Shown here piece by piece: positions 1-5,913 of a DNA stretch of 6,082 bases (positions are counted from its first letter, which is position 1; every line of letters begins with the position of its first letter). Below the pieces are notes generated by a model. That model was not told where the DNA came from. It made no database searches and was given only the letters and a program-made list of their open reading frames with translations. The DNA comes from Oxalobacter sp. (GTDB lineage: Bacteria; Pseudomonadota; Gammaproteobacteria; Burkholderiales; Burkholderiaceae_D). The position numbers were made by a program, and so were the translations under genes. The stretch is from assembly GCA_012512465.1 (NCBI GenBank), contig JAAZED010000085.1, forward strand, positions 1 to 6,082, given 5' to 3'.

Positions 1-894
1 CGTCCGAGGGTAAAAGGGGGATATTTCCCGGTACCGCCAGTGGACAGTTTTCATGATATGCGCTCGGAAATGTGCCTGCTGTTAGAGCAGATGGGTATTC
101 CGGTTGAAGTGCATCATCATGAGGTGGCCGGTGCGGGCCAGAATGAGATTGGCACCCGCTTTTCCACATTGGTGGAAAGGGCCGATTGGACACAGAATCT
201 GAAATACATTGTCTGGAATGTTGCGCATACATACGGCAAGACAGCGACTTTCATGCCCAAGCCCATTGTCGGGGATAATGGTTCAGGTATGCACGTGCAT
301 CAGTCTGTCTGGAAAGACGGACAGAATCTTTTTGCCGGTGATGGCTATGCCGGCCTTTCAGAGTTTGCCCTGTACTACATTGGCGGCATTATCAAACATG
401 CCCGTGCATTGAATGCCATCACCAATCCGGGCACCAACTCTTACAAACGGCTTGTCCCGGGCTTTGAGGCGCCGGTGAAGCTGGCTTATTCAGCCCGCAA
501 CCGTTCGGCATCCATCCGTATTCCGCATGTGACCAATCCGAAAGGACGACGTGTCGAGGCGCGTTTCCCTGATCCGCTGGCTAATCCGTATATGTGCTTT
601 GCCGCCCTCTTGATGGCAGGGCTGGACGGGGTGCAGAACCGTATTCATCCGGGTGAGCCGGCATCCAAAGACCTGTATCATTTGCCACCGGAAGAGGATG
701 CGATGATTCCGACCGTCTGTTCCTCCCTGGAGCAGGCGTTGGAAGCGCTCGATAATGACCGGGAATTCCTGACACGCGGCGGGGTATTCAGCAACAGCAT
801 GCTGGATGCCTACATTGAACTGAAAAAGCAGGAAGTCGAGCGTTTGCAGATGACCACGCATCCTGTGGAGTTTGATATGTACTACTCCCTCTGA
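1..894 (+). CDS. glnA: Glutamine synthetase type I, C-terminal part (5' end outside the window)
   Basis: Glutamine synthetase makes glutamine from glutamate, ammonia and ATP in the cytoplasm, as a dodecamer. The frame is open from base 1, so the gene starts upstream; 297 residues are visible of about 470 usual for the family. Visible marks are the ATP-binding signature [16 protein letters not shown] (nt 259-306), the NRSASIRIP segment (nt 499-525), and the C-terminal [11 protein letters not shown] segment, whose tyrosine (nt 676-678) aligns with the adenylylation site of the enterobacterial enzyme. The protein ends in [11 protein letters not shown], the normal terminus. The adenylylation segment marks it as the GlnE-regulated class. 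It lies just upstream of glnL and glnG, the usual arrangement. Its promoter is not visible. Identification is secure. Confidence 0.97.
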   Translation, partial: RPRVKGGYFPVPPVDSFHDMRSEMCLLLEQMGIPVEVHHHEVAGAGQNEIGTRFSTLVERADWTQNLKYIVWNVAHTYGKTATFMPKPIVGDNGSGMHVHQSVWKDGQNLFAGDGYAGLSEFALYYIGGIIKHARALNAITNPGTNSYKRLVPGFEAPVKLAYSARNRSASIRIPHVTNPKGRRVEARFPDPLANPYMCFAALLMAGLDGVQNRIHPGEPASKDLYHLPPEEDAMIPTVCSSLEQALEALDNDREFLTRGGVFSNSMLDAYIELKKQEVERLQMTTHPVEFDMYYSL

Positions 895-917
895 AGGAAG
901 GCATACCAGTGGGCCAG

Positions 918-955
918 AACAGGTGGAACCGGACAGGATTCCGCCTGTTTTTTTT
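918..955 (+). terminator. Rho-independent terminator after glnA
   Basis: An 11-bp stem (AACAGGTGGAA with TTCCGCCTGTT, one G-U pair) encloses a 10-nt loop and runs directly into eight T residues (948-955). It sits 24 nt after the glnA stop and 17 nt before the glnL start. In enterobacteria a terminator in the same place lowers expression of glnL-glnG relative to glnA; the same role is inferred here, with readthrough or a promoter inside glnA feeding glnL. Confidence 0.85.
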
Positions 956-972
956 GAGACAGTGATGTTTTT

Positions 973-2034
973 ATGAATACATTGAAAGGACTGGATTTAC
1001 TGGCAACCGCCATATTGATTCTGGATCAGTATGGCAGGCTCAGTTATGTCAATCCGGCTGCAGAAGATATGCTCGAAGCCTCTGCGAAGGTATTGCTTGG
1101 TCAGGAACTGGAAGCGGTTTTTACCCACAGTGGTGAACTGGAAGCAATCTGCTGCCAGATCCGGCAGCGTGACATAGTGGAAAAACGCCAGGAATTGATA
1201 CTGGAGCGTTCGGGGCGTGTGCCTTTGCATGTGCATTGCATCGCATCAGCCGTTGATTCGCCTGACAATGCCATCCTGATTGAGCTGAGGGAAAATGTGC
1301 AGCAATTGCGTCTTGACCGTGAGGAGCGCCTGATTGATCAGAGCCAGGCCAATCGGGAACTGATACGCAATCTGGCGCATGAGATCAAGAATCCGCTGGG
1401 CGGTATCCGGGGTGCTGCGCAACTGCTTGAAATGGAGTTGCCTAAGCGCGACCTTCAGGTTTTCCGGGAATACACGCAGGTGATTATCCGTGAGTCAGAA
1501 CGCCTTCAGGCACTGGTCGACCGGCTTTTGGTGCCACACCGGCGTGGGCCTGTCATGGAGGATATCAACGTCCATGAAATTTGCGAGCGCGTACGAAGCC
1601 TGATACTCGCGGAATTTCCGGAGGGGCTCATTATCCGGCGGGATTATGATCTCTCCATTCCCGAGTTTGCCGGTGACAAGGAGCAGCTTATCCAGGCCGT
1701 ACTGAATGTGACGAAAAATGCAGCGATCGCGCTGGCAGACCGCATCATGAACGGGGATGCCGAAATTGTATTCAAAACCCGTATTGCAAGGCAGATTACG
1801 ATTGCCAAAGTGCGATACCGTCTGGCATTGACCCTGCATGTTATTGACAATGGTCCCGGTATTTCACCGGACATGATGGAACGGATTTTCTATCCCCTGG
1901 TGAGCGGTCATGAAGGGGGGAGTGGCATGGGGCTGACACTGGCGCAGACATACATCCAGCAGCACAGGGGCATGATTGAATGTGACAGTTGGCAGGGGCA
2001 TACGGAATTCCTGATCCGGATTCCGCTATGGTAG
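973..2034 (+). CDS. glnL: Nitrogen regulation sensor histidine kinase NtrB (GlnL)
   Basis: NtrB is a cytoplasmic kinase/phosphatase that phosphorylates NtrC under nitrogen limitation and is switched to phosphatase by PII. The 353-residue protein has an N-terminal PAS domain (about residues 5-110) and no membrane segment or signal peptide. The dimerisation/phosphoacceptor helix contains NLAHEIKNPLGG with His136. The ATPase domain follows: N-box around Asn249 (NVTKNAAIAL), the DNGPGIS box at 292-298, and a glycine-rich lid, GGSGMGLTLA, from 315. Length is typical (about 350). The ATG at 973 was chosen because a stop codon lies in frame just upstream (955-957) and the N-terminus matches the family. 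No good Shine-Dalgarno sequence is visible, so translation may be weak, which suits a low-abundance kinase. It is followed by glnG after a 53-nt gap. Confidence 0.95.
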   Translation: MNTLKGLDLLATAILILDQYGRLSYVNPAAEDMLEASAKVLLGQELEAVFTHSGELEAICCQIRQRDIVEKRQELILERSGRVPLHVHCIASAVDSPDNAILIELRENVQQLRLDREERLIDQSQANRELIRNLAHEIKNPLGGIRGAAQLLEMELPKRDLQVFREYTQVIIRESERLQALVDRLLVPHRRGPVMEDINVHEICERVRSLILAEFPEGLIIRRDYDLSIPEFAGDKEQLIQAVLNVTKNAAIALADRIMNGDAEIVFKTRIARQITIAKVRYRLALTLHVIDNGPGISPDMMERIFYPLVSGHEGGSGMGLTLAQTYIQQHRGMIECDSWQGHTEFLIRIPLW

Positions 2035-2075
2035 AGCGGATGAACAACCGTTTTGCTGATGTGAAGATCGGGAAG

Positions 2076-2081
2076 AGGGAG
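2076..2081 (+). promoter_or_regulatory. Ribosome binding site of glnG
   Basis: AGGGAG lies 6 nt before the ATG at 2088. It decides the start: the same frame stays open upstream into glnL, with possible starts at 1989 (TTG), 2028 and 2040, but only the ATG at 2088 has a good site and gives the usual NtrC N-terminus, MKSVWIVDDD. Confidence 0.75.
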
Positions 2082-2087
2082 AATGAG

Positions 2088-3503
2088 ATGAAATCAGTCT
2101 GGATAGTGGATGATGATGATTCGATCCGGTGGGTGCTGGAAAAGGCCATCGATCGGGAGCATATGCCATACAAAAGCTTTTCCAGTGGTGCGGAGGTGCT
2201 CAATGCACTGGAAAATGAGCAGCCCCGGGTGCTGATTTCGGATATTCGCATGCCCGGCGTATCCGGGCTGGATCTGTTACAGGATGTCAAATCCCGTTTT
2301 CCTGCTTTGCCGATTATTATCATGACGGCACATGCCGACCTGGAGTCAGCAGTTTCTGCTTATCAGGGAGGGGCTTTTGAGTATCTTGCCAAGCCTTTTG
2401 ACATCAGCGAAGCGGTTGACCTGATCAGGCGTGCCATGAAAGAAAGCGAGGAGAAAGAGAGAGAAGAGCCGGTATCGGCCACTGCTCCCGAGATACTGGG
2501 CAAGGCTCCTGCCATGCAGGAGGTATTCAGGGCGATTGGCAAATTGTCGCATTCCAGTGCGATGGTGTTGATTACAGGGGAATCCGGGACAGGAAAGGAA
2601 CTGGTGGCAAGGGCCCTGCACCAGCACAGCCAGCGCAAAAAGCATCCCTTCATCGCACTGAACATGGCGGCTATTCCCCGGGATTTGCTGGAGTCCGAGC
2701 TTTTCGGGCATGAAAGAGGGGCTTTTACCGGCGCCCAGGCCTTGCGGCGCGGACGTTTTGAACAGGCAGAGGGCGGTACCCTTTTCCTGGATGAAATCGG
2801 CGATATGCCGCTTGATCTGCAAACCCGGCTGTTACGGGTACTCTCAGACGGGCATTTTTACCGTGTCGGGGGCAACCAATCTATCAGAACCGATGTGCGG
2901 GTTATCGCAGCGACCCATCAGGATCTGGAGCAGCAGGTGAAAGATGGCAGTTTCAGGGAAGACCTTTTTCACCGGCTGAATGTGATTCGCCTGCGTTTGC
3001 CAAGCCTGTCCGAAAGAAAAGAGGACATGCCGATACTGATACGGCATTTTCTGGCACAAAGTGCAAAACAGCTGGGTGTCGAACCGAAGCGGCTGTCAGA
3101 CGATGCGCTTGCTTTTCTCATGCAGTGTGAACTGCATGGCAATGTGAGGCAACTGGAAAACCTGTGCTACTGGTTTACCGTCATGGTGCCGGGACAGATT
3201 GTCGAAATCAAGGATATGCCACAGGATCTGCTCAAGAAAAGCGTGTCACAGCACGATAACACCACAGATGTGCACCAGCCATGGGATGCCTTTCTGGAAA
3301 AAGAGGTGTCTCAACGGCTGGAAAAGGGGGAAAACAGCCTGATGGGGATATTCAGCCGCCGCTTTGAAACCATCATGATCCAGGCCGCCCTGCGTCATAC
3401 GAAGGGACGTAAAAATGAAGCGGCAGGGTTACTGGGGATCGGGCGCAATACCATTACCCGGAAAATCCAGGAATTGGGCATAGCGGAAGAAAACAGCGAT
3501 TGA
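2088..3503 (+). CDS. glnG: Nitrogen regulation response regulator NtrC (GlnG), sigma-54 activator
   Basis: NtrC is the phosphorylated partner of NtrB; it binds enhancer sites and uses ATP to open sigma-54 promoters such as that of glnA. The 471-residue protein has the full family layout. The receiver domain (1-120) has acidic residues DDDD at 8-11, phosphoacceptor Asp52 in SDIRMPG and Lys102 in AKPFD. The AAA+ domain (about 137-380) has Walker A GESGTGKE at 164-171, the sigma-54 contact loop GAFTGA at 211-216, Walker B TLFLDEIGDM near 231-240 and the arginine-finger region REDLFHR at 290-296. The C-terminal Fis-type helix-turn-helix is about 440-465. Length matches the family (about 470). One oddity is LHGNVRQLEN at about 349-358, where most family members have a proline in place of the histidine. 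Identification is secure. Confidence 0.97.
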   Translation: MKSVWIVDDDDSIRWVLEKAIDREHMPYKSFSSGAEVLNALENEQPRVLISDIRMPGVSGLDLLQDVKSRFPALPIIIMTAHADLESAVSAYQGGAFEYLAKPFDISEAVDLIRRAMKESEEKEREEPVSATAPEILGKAPAMQEVFRAIGKLSHSSAMVLITGESGTGKELVARALHQHSQRKKHPFIALNMAAIPRDLLESELFGHERGAFTGAQALRRGRFEQAEGGTLFLDEIGDMPLDLQTRLLRVLSDGHFYRVGGNQSIRTDVRVIAATHQDLEQQVKDGSFREDLFHRLNVIRLRLPSLSERKEDMPILIRHFLAQSAKQLGVEPKRLSDDALAFLMQCELHGNVRQLENLCYWFTVMVPGQIVEIKDMPQDLLKKSVSQHDNTTDVHQPWDAFLEKEVSQRLEKGENSLMGIFSRRFETIMIQAALRHTKGRKNEAAGLLGIGRNTITRKIQELGIAEENSD

Positions 3504-3551
3504 CAGATACCTGTAGCCCCATTTCGGGTTGCAGGTATCTGTGCTGCTTTT
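3503..3551. terminator. Hairpin terminator between converging glnG and cysK
   Basis: A 17-bp inverted repeat (3503-3519 with 3526-3542, two G-U pairs on the plus-strand RNA) has a 6-nt loop. The left arm begins at the last base of the glnG stop codon; the right arm ends 8 nt before the cysK stop codon. Its position between two converging genes suggests it ends both transcripts. T-tracts are modest: CTTTTATTT on the plus side, and TTTTC about 11 nt beyond the stem on the minus side. Confidence 0.75.
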
Positions 3552-4479
3552 ATTTCAGATTAGCGTAAAGCTCGGTGCTGATATAACGCTCGCCGAAGGA
3601 GGGGATGATGACCACAATCATTTTTCCTGCGTTTTCGGGCCGTTTTGAGAGTTGCAGGGCAGCCCATAGCGCGGCACCTGACGAGATCCCGACCAGAAGT
3701 CCCTCCTCTGTCGCGGCTTTTCTTGCGGTTTCAAAGGCATTGTCATCCGTGACGCGGATCACTTCATCATAAATACCGGTATTGAGCACTTCGGGTATGA
3801 AGCCCGCGCCGATTCCCTGGATTTTGTGCGGGCCTTTTTCTCCGGTGGAAAGCATTGGCGAACCATCCGGTTCCACAGCGACACAGCGGATGGCCGAATT
3901 TTTCTGTTTCAGTCCTTCTCCTGTTCCTGTGAGGGTGCCGCCGGTTCCAACTGCGGCAACCAGGATGTCAACCTTGCCATCGGTATCCCGCCAGATTTCT
4001 TCCGCTGTGGTTTTGCGGTGCATGGCCGGATTGGCCGGATTGCTGAACTGCTGGGGCATGAAATAACGTGGATCAGATGCAACCAGTTCCTCCGCCTTTC
4101 TGATGGCGCCTGACATCCCTTCGCTGCCCGGTGTCAGAATCAGTTCGGCGCCATAGGCCTTGAGCAGGGTGCGGCGCTCCTGGCTCATGGTTTCCGGCAT
4201 GGTCAGAATACAGCGGTATCCTCTGGCAGCGCAAACCATCGCCAGGGCAATACCGGTATTGCCGCTTGTCGGTTCGACAATGATGGTGTCCGGCCGGATT
4301 TTTCCGGCTTTTTCTGCTGCCTCAATCATGGCAAGGCCGATACGGTCCTTGACGCTGTGTGCCGGGTTGAAAAATTCCAGTTTGCCGACAATGTCAGCCT
4401 GCCCGTTTTCATTCAGTTTCCGTATCCGTACCAGGGGGGTGTTGCCTACCAGTTCGGTAATATCGTTTGCGATTTTCAT
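3550..4479 (-). CDS. cysK: Cysteine synthase A (O-acetylserine sulfhydrylase)
   Basis: CysK makes L-cysteine from O-acetylserine and sulfide, using pyridoxal phosphate, in the cytoplasm. The 309-residue protein shows the cofactor lysine Lys44 in [11 protein letters not shown], the substrate loop PTSGNTG at 70-76, the phosphate-binding loop VGTGGT at 177-182, [12 protein letters not shown] at 218-229, the GISSGAA segment at 264-270 and the C-terminal [10 protein letters not shown]. These favour CysK over the shorter-loop CysM. Length is normal. The ATG is fixed by the family N-terminus and by an in-frame TAG 9 nt upstream. No Shine-Dalgarno sequence lies at the normal distance: GGGAGG inside the neighbouring insertion sequence is 17 nt away. 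The gene converges on glnG and begins about 6-10 nt from the end of the insertion sequence, so its original expression signals have been altered. Confidence 0.96.
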   Translation of the reverse strand: MKIANDITELVGNTPLVRIRKLNENGQADIVGKLEFFNPAHSVKDRIGLAMIEAAEKAGKIRPDTIIVEPTSGNTGIALAMVCAARGYRCILTMPETMSQERRTLLKAYGAELILTPGSEGMSGAIRKAEELVASDPRYFMPQQFSNPANPAMHRKTTAEEIWRDTDGKVDILVAAVGTGGTLTGTGEGLKQKNSAIRCVAVEPDGSPMLSTGEKGPHKIQGIGAGFIPEVLNTGIYDEVIRVTDDNAFETARKAATEEGLLVGISSGAALWAALQLSKRPENAGKMIVVIIPSFGERYISTELYANLK

Positions 4480-4485
4480 GGTTTT
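4478..4485 (-). other. Chromosomal target half-site on the cysK side
   Basis: The eight bases spanning the start of cysK and its upstream side read ATGGTTTT on the plus strand. The same eight bases occur in the minus-strand sequence of the element's noncoding region (4654 down to 4647). An RNA from that region would therefore pair with the minus strand here. The position, within a few bases of the subterminal repeat, is what a target half-site requires. An 8-nt match alone could be chance; its weight comes from the paired match on the other flank. Confidence 0.5.
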
Positions 4486-4512
4486 CTATATGAGCGCCTC
4501 CCGTTTGTGCAA
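4485..4512 (-). promoter_or_regulatory. Candidate hybrid promoter at the element end, reading into cysK
   Basis: On the minus strand TTGCAC (4512-4507, inside the element) is followed after 16 nt by TATAGA (4490-4485, at the element/chromosome boundary). The fit to a sigma-70 promoter is moderate: three of six bases at -35 and four of six at -10. Only five bases separate TATAGA from the cysK ATG, so a transcript would start at or beside the start codon and be leaderless. IS110-superfamily elements are known to carry an outward -35 that forms a promoter at the circle junction, which makes this plausible. It remains inference. Confidence 0.3.
4490..4502 (+). repeat. Subterminal inverted repeat, end downstream of transposase (cysK side)
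   Basis: ATGAGCGCCTCCC here is the exact reverse complement of 5879-5891. With one gap and a few mismatches the similarity extends inward for about 20 bp (to a shared TTGTG). It is 10 nt from the cysK start. Confidence 0.85.
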
Positions 4513-4618
4513 GCGTTTTCGAAGTTTAGACAGAGAGGAAAGTTGCAGTTCTATATCCGGCCTTGTTGCGTCTGATACTGTCTTCCGCTGGCCCCGATGA
4601 AATCCGCTGACTCGCACC

Positions 4619-4628
4619 TCATTCCTTT
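4619..4628 (-). other. Putative guide matching the arsD-side flank
   Basis: The minus strand reads AAAGGAATGA, identical over ten bases to the minus strand just outside the other end of the element (5902-5893). In the RNA it follows the GAGCT hairpin. It would pair with the plus strand of the flank. Confidence 0.6.
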
Positions 4629-4646
4629 GTCGAGCTTGAAGCTCTA

Positions 4647-4654
4647 AAAACCAT
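4647..4654 (-). other. Putative guide matching the cysK-side flank
   Basis: The minus strand reads ATGGTTTT, identical to the plus strand at 4478-4485 and so complementary to the minus strand there. It lies in the loop and 3' arm of the AAACC/GGTTT stem, immediately before the GAGCT hairpin. Confidence 0.5.
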
Positions 4655-4745
4655 TCAGGTTTAGCGAATCCCGGTCTGACCTGTCTTGTCATCACTTCTG
4701 TTGCCTGCGCAACCTTTCGGCGATCTTCCTTTTTAAACGTTAATC

Positions 4746-4788
4746 AAAAAACATCAGCACATCGCTTAGACTGGCTTCATGCTGATGT
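4746..4788 (-). terminator. Hairpin with T-run straddling the transposase stop codon
   Basis: On the minus strand a perfect 9-bp stem, ACATCAGCA (4788-4780) with TGCTGATGT (4759-4751), encloses a 20-nt loop that contains the stop codon TAA (4768-4766). A run of six T follows (4751-4746). It has the form of a rho-independent terminator, though the loop is long. It would separate transposase mRNA from the guide-RNA region downstream. Confidence 0.5.
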
Positions 4789-5762
4789 ATCCTTTCTGGT
4801 ATGTCCGGCCATGCGCCAACATTGCCCAGATCATGCGCGCCATCTTGTTGGCCAGGGCAACCATCGCCACATTTTTCGGCTTTCGCTTTTTTATCTCTTC
4901 AACCCATGGGCCAGGGGCTTTTGTGTTCGTGATGGCGCTACGCGCACCATGTATCAGCAAGGTGCGCAAATACGTATCTCCCCGTTTGCTGATCCCGTGC
5001 AACCGGGTCTTTCCTCCCGAACCGCTTTGCCTGGGAACAAGCCCAATCCAGGCAGCAAATTCACGGCCTGAACGAAAGGATTTCGCATCACCCATCGTGG
5101 CAACGGCTGCTGTGGCACTCAACAGACCAATACCGGGTATTTCGCTGATTGTCCTGACCGCTGCATCGTCTTTTTTCCATTCACGCATCCGGCGCTCTAT
5201 GCTGCCAATCTGTTCATCCAGACGGGATATCCCTTCCCATTGCTCGCGCAAGGTGTCAATCAGTACTGCCGGCAGTTTCTCTGATAGCCGGACTAATACC
5301 GCTGGCATTGTCTTGTTCAGGGTCGATCGACCAACTCCTATGACTTCGCCGTATTCGGCAAGCAGTCCGCGAAGTCCGTTGATCTGCATGGTCCGGAATT
5401 TCACTAGTTGCTCGCGCATCCGGTGGAGCGAGAGCATGGCCTGTTGCATTTCGGTCTTGATTGCAATGCTTCTTCCCGGCTGCTGGACTGCCAGCCAGAT
5501 GGCATGAGCATCGGCGGCATCGTTTTTGTTGCGGATGTTGAATGCCTTGACGAACCGGCCCTGCATCAGTAAGTTGCCTTGCCCAGTGATGTGCGCCACT
5601 ACCGGCTTCCATCCCGATCAGACAGGGCGAGCGATTGGCAAAATGGGCCAGAAAATGAGTGCGGCGTATGGCCTTGTTCATCACTTCGCCTGTCTCCTCG
5701 TCAACGTAATGCATCTGAAATACATTTTTTGCAAGATCAATTCCAACTGATGTAAGCTTCAT
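4766..5762 (-). pseudogene. IS1111-type DEDD transposase, frame broken near 5559
   Basis: The protein family is the IS110-superfamily recombinase, a RuvC-like DEDD domain followed by a Transposase_20 domain, which moves the element under RNA guidance. The first frame (start 5762) gives MKLTSVGIDLAKNVF with Asp9, then GMEAGSGAHHWARQLTDAG with Glu52. The family continuation, GRFVKAFNIRNKNDAADA with its two aspartates, is read in the next frame from about 5560 to the stop at 4766. That part includes PGIGLLSATAAVATMGD, AAWIGLVPRQSGSGGK and GISKRGDTYLR, the Transposase_20 core. All four acidic residues are present but split between frames. By comparison with the family about seven or eight residues are missing at the junction, so a deletion of about 20 or 23 nt fits better than a single-base change. 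Visible residues plus the gap total about 339, a normal length. The product is probably inactive. Confidence 0.85.
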
Positions 5763-5768
5763 GTCGTT

Positions 5769-5774
5769 CCCTCC
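5769..5774 (-). promoter_or_regulatory. Ribosome binding site of the transposase
   Basis: The minus strand reads GGAGGG, 6 nt before the ATG at 5762. It fixes that start over the ATG at 5825, which would add 21 residues with no family similarity. Confidence 0.75.
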
Positions 5775-5785
5775 GGTTTGCCTGT

Positions 5786-5814
5786 GAATAATGTGTATAA
5801 CAGCTTCATTATCC
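5786..5814 (-). other. Possible hairpin in the transposase leader
   Basis: On the minus strand GGATAATG (5814-5807) can pair with CATTATTC (5793-5786), seven of eight by Watson-Crick pairing, around a 13-nt loop, 12 nt upstream of the ribosome binding site. It may be a leader structure limiting transposase translation, or the bases GATAAT and TATACA inside it may be -10 elements; no convincing -35 is seen for either. Confidence 0.3.
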
Positions 5815-5878
5815 ACTCTTGGCACTCAGATGCCGTCGGCCCGTGAGGGAACCCTTCCAATCCCCACACACACAAGGG

Positions 5879-5891
5879 GGGAGGCGCTCAT
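5879..5891 (-). repeat. Subterminal inverted repeat, end upstream of transposase (arsD side)
   Basis: The minus strand reads ATGAGCGCCTCCC, an exact inverted copy of 4490-4502. Just inside it a small stem TCCCC/GGGGA surrounds a CA-repeat (5861-5882). The arsD stop codon is 22 nt outside. Confidence 0.85.
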
Positions 5892-5892
5892 T

Positions 5893-5902
5893 TCATTCCT
5901 TT
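5893..5902 (-). other. Chromosomal target half-site on the arsD side
   Basis: The minus strand reads AAAGGAATGA, an exact 10-nt copy of 4628-4619 in the element's noncoding region. It lies one base outside the subterminal repeat. It also contains AAGGA, which would be the Shine-Dalgarno sequence of cysK if the element were absent. Confidence 0.6.
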
Positions 5903-5913
5903 TTTGGGTTTCT

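Larger units (their letters stand above)
4600..4715 (-). ncRNA. Candidate bridge RNA (seekRNA) of the IS1111-type element
   Basis: IS1111-type elements encode, downstream of the transposase, an RNA that guides target choice; it contains short sequences matching opposite strands of the two flanks. In minus-strand order this region shows a small hairpin GTTGC-GCAG-GCAAC (4713-4700); a stem AAACC/GGTTT (4662-4658 and 4652-4648); the sequence AUGGUUUU (4654-4647), which matches the cysK flank; a hairpin GAGCT-TCA-AGCTC (4644-4632); and AAAGGAAUGA (4628-4619), which matches the arsD flank. The two guides thus flank one hairpin, and the cysK-side guide comes first, consistent with the reported reversed guide order in IS1111 elements. 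A 7-nt direct repeat CAGCGGA lies at and beyond its 3' side (4609-4603, 4590-4584). The RNA ends are not determined and no clear promoter is visible. Confidence 0.55.
4486..5892 (-). mobile_element. IS110-superfamily insertion sequence, IS1111 type, with broken transposase
   Basis: The element is about 1.4 kb, normal for the group. It is defined by a DEDD-type transposase on the minus strand, 13-bp subterminal inverted repeats (4490-4502, 5879-5891), a short leader of about 130 nt before the transposase and a noncoding region of about 280 nt after it. Subterminal repeats and a long noncoding region downstream of the transposase are typical of the IS1111 group rather than the IS110 group proper. 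The exact ends are estimated: I placed them just outside the repeats, where sequences shared with the noncoding region stop. No target duplication is seen or expected in this family. It lies between arsD and cysK and points the same way as both. Confidence 0.85.

Noticed and set aside
490..861. A 123-residue minus-strand frame inside glnA
   Set aside because: It is antisense to a clearly conserved part of glutamine synthetase and has no signals of its own.
895..972. An NtrC or sigma-54 binding site between glnA and glnL
   Set aside because: No sequence resembling the TGCACCA/TGGTGCA palindrome or the GG-N10-GC promoter pattern at a convincing level was found; the space is occupied by the terminator.
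1989..2087. A longer NtrC starting from TTG 1989 or ATG 2028 or 2040
   Set aside because: The extension overlaps or abuts glnL, has no family similarity and no ribosome binding site as good as that before 2088.
4486..4695. A 69-residue open frame on the minus strand inside the element's noncoding region
   Set aside because: It has no recognisable similarity or ribosome binding site, and it overlaps the guide-like segments and hairpins, which explain the region better as RNA.
4779..5507. A 242-residue open frame on the plus strand
   Set aside because: It is antisense to the transposase, with serine- and proline-rich composition typical of a shadow frame; the minus-strand frame carries the conserved motifs.
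5550..5575. Programmed ribosomal frameshifting to make a full transposase
   Set aside because: There is no slippery run at the junction, IS1111-type transposases are normally single frame, and residues appear to be missing at the site, which points to deletion.
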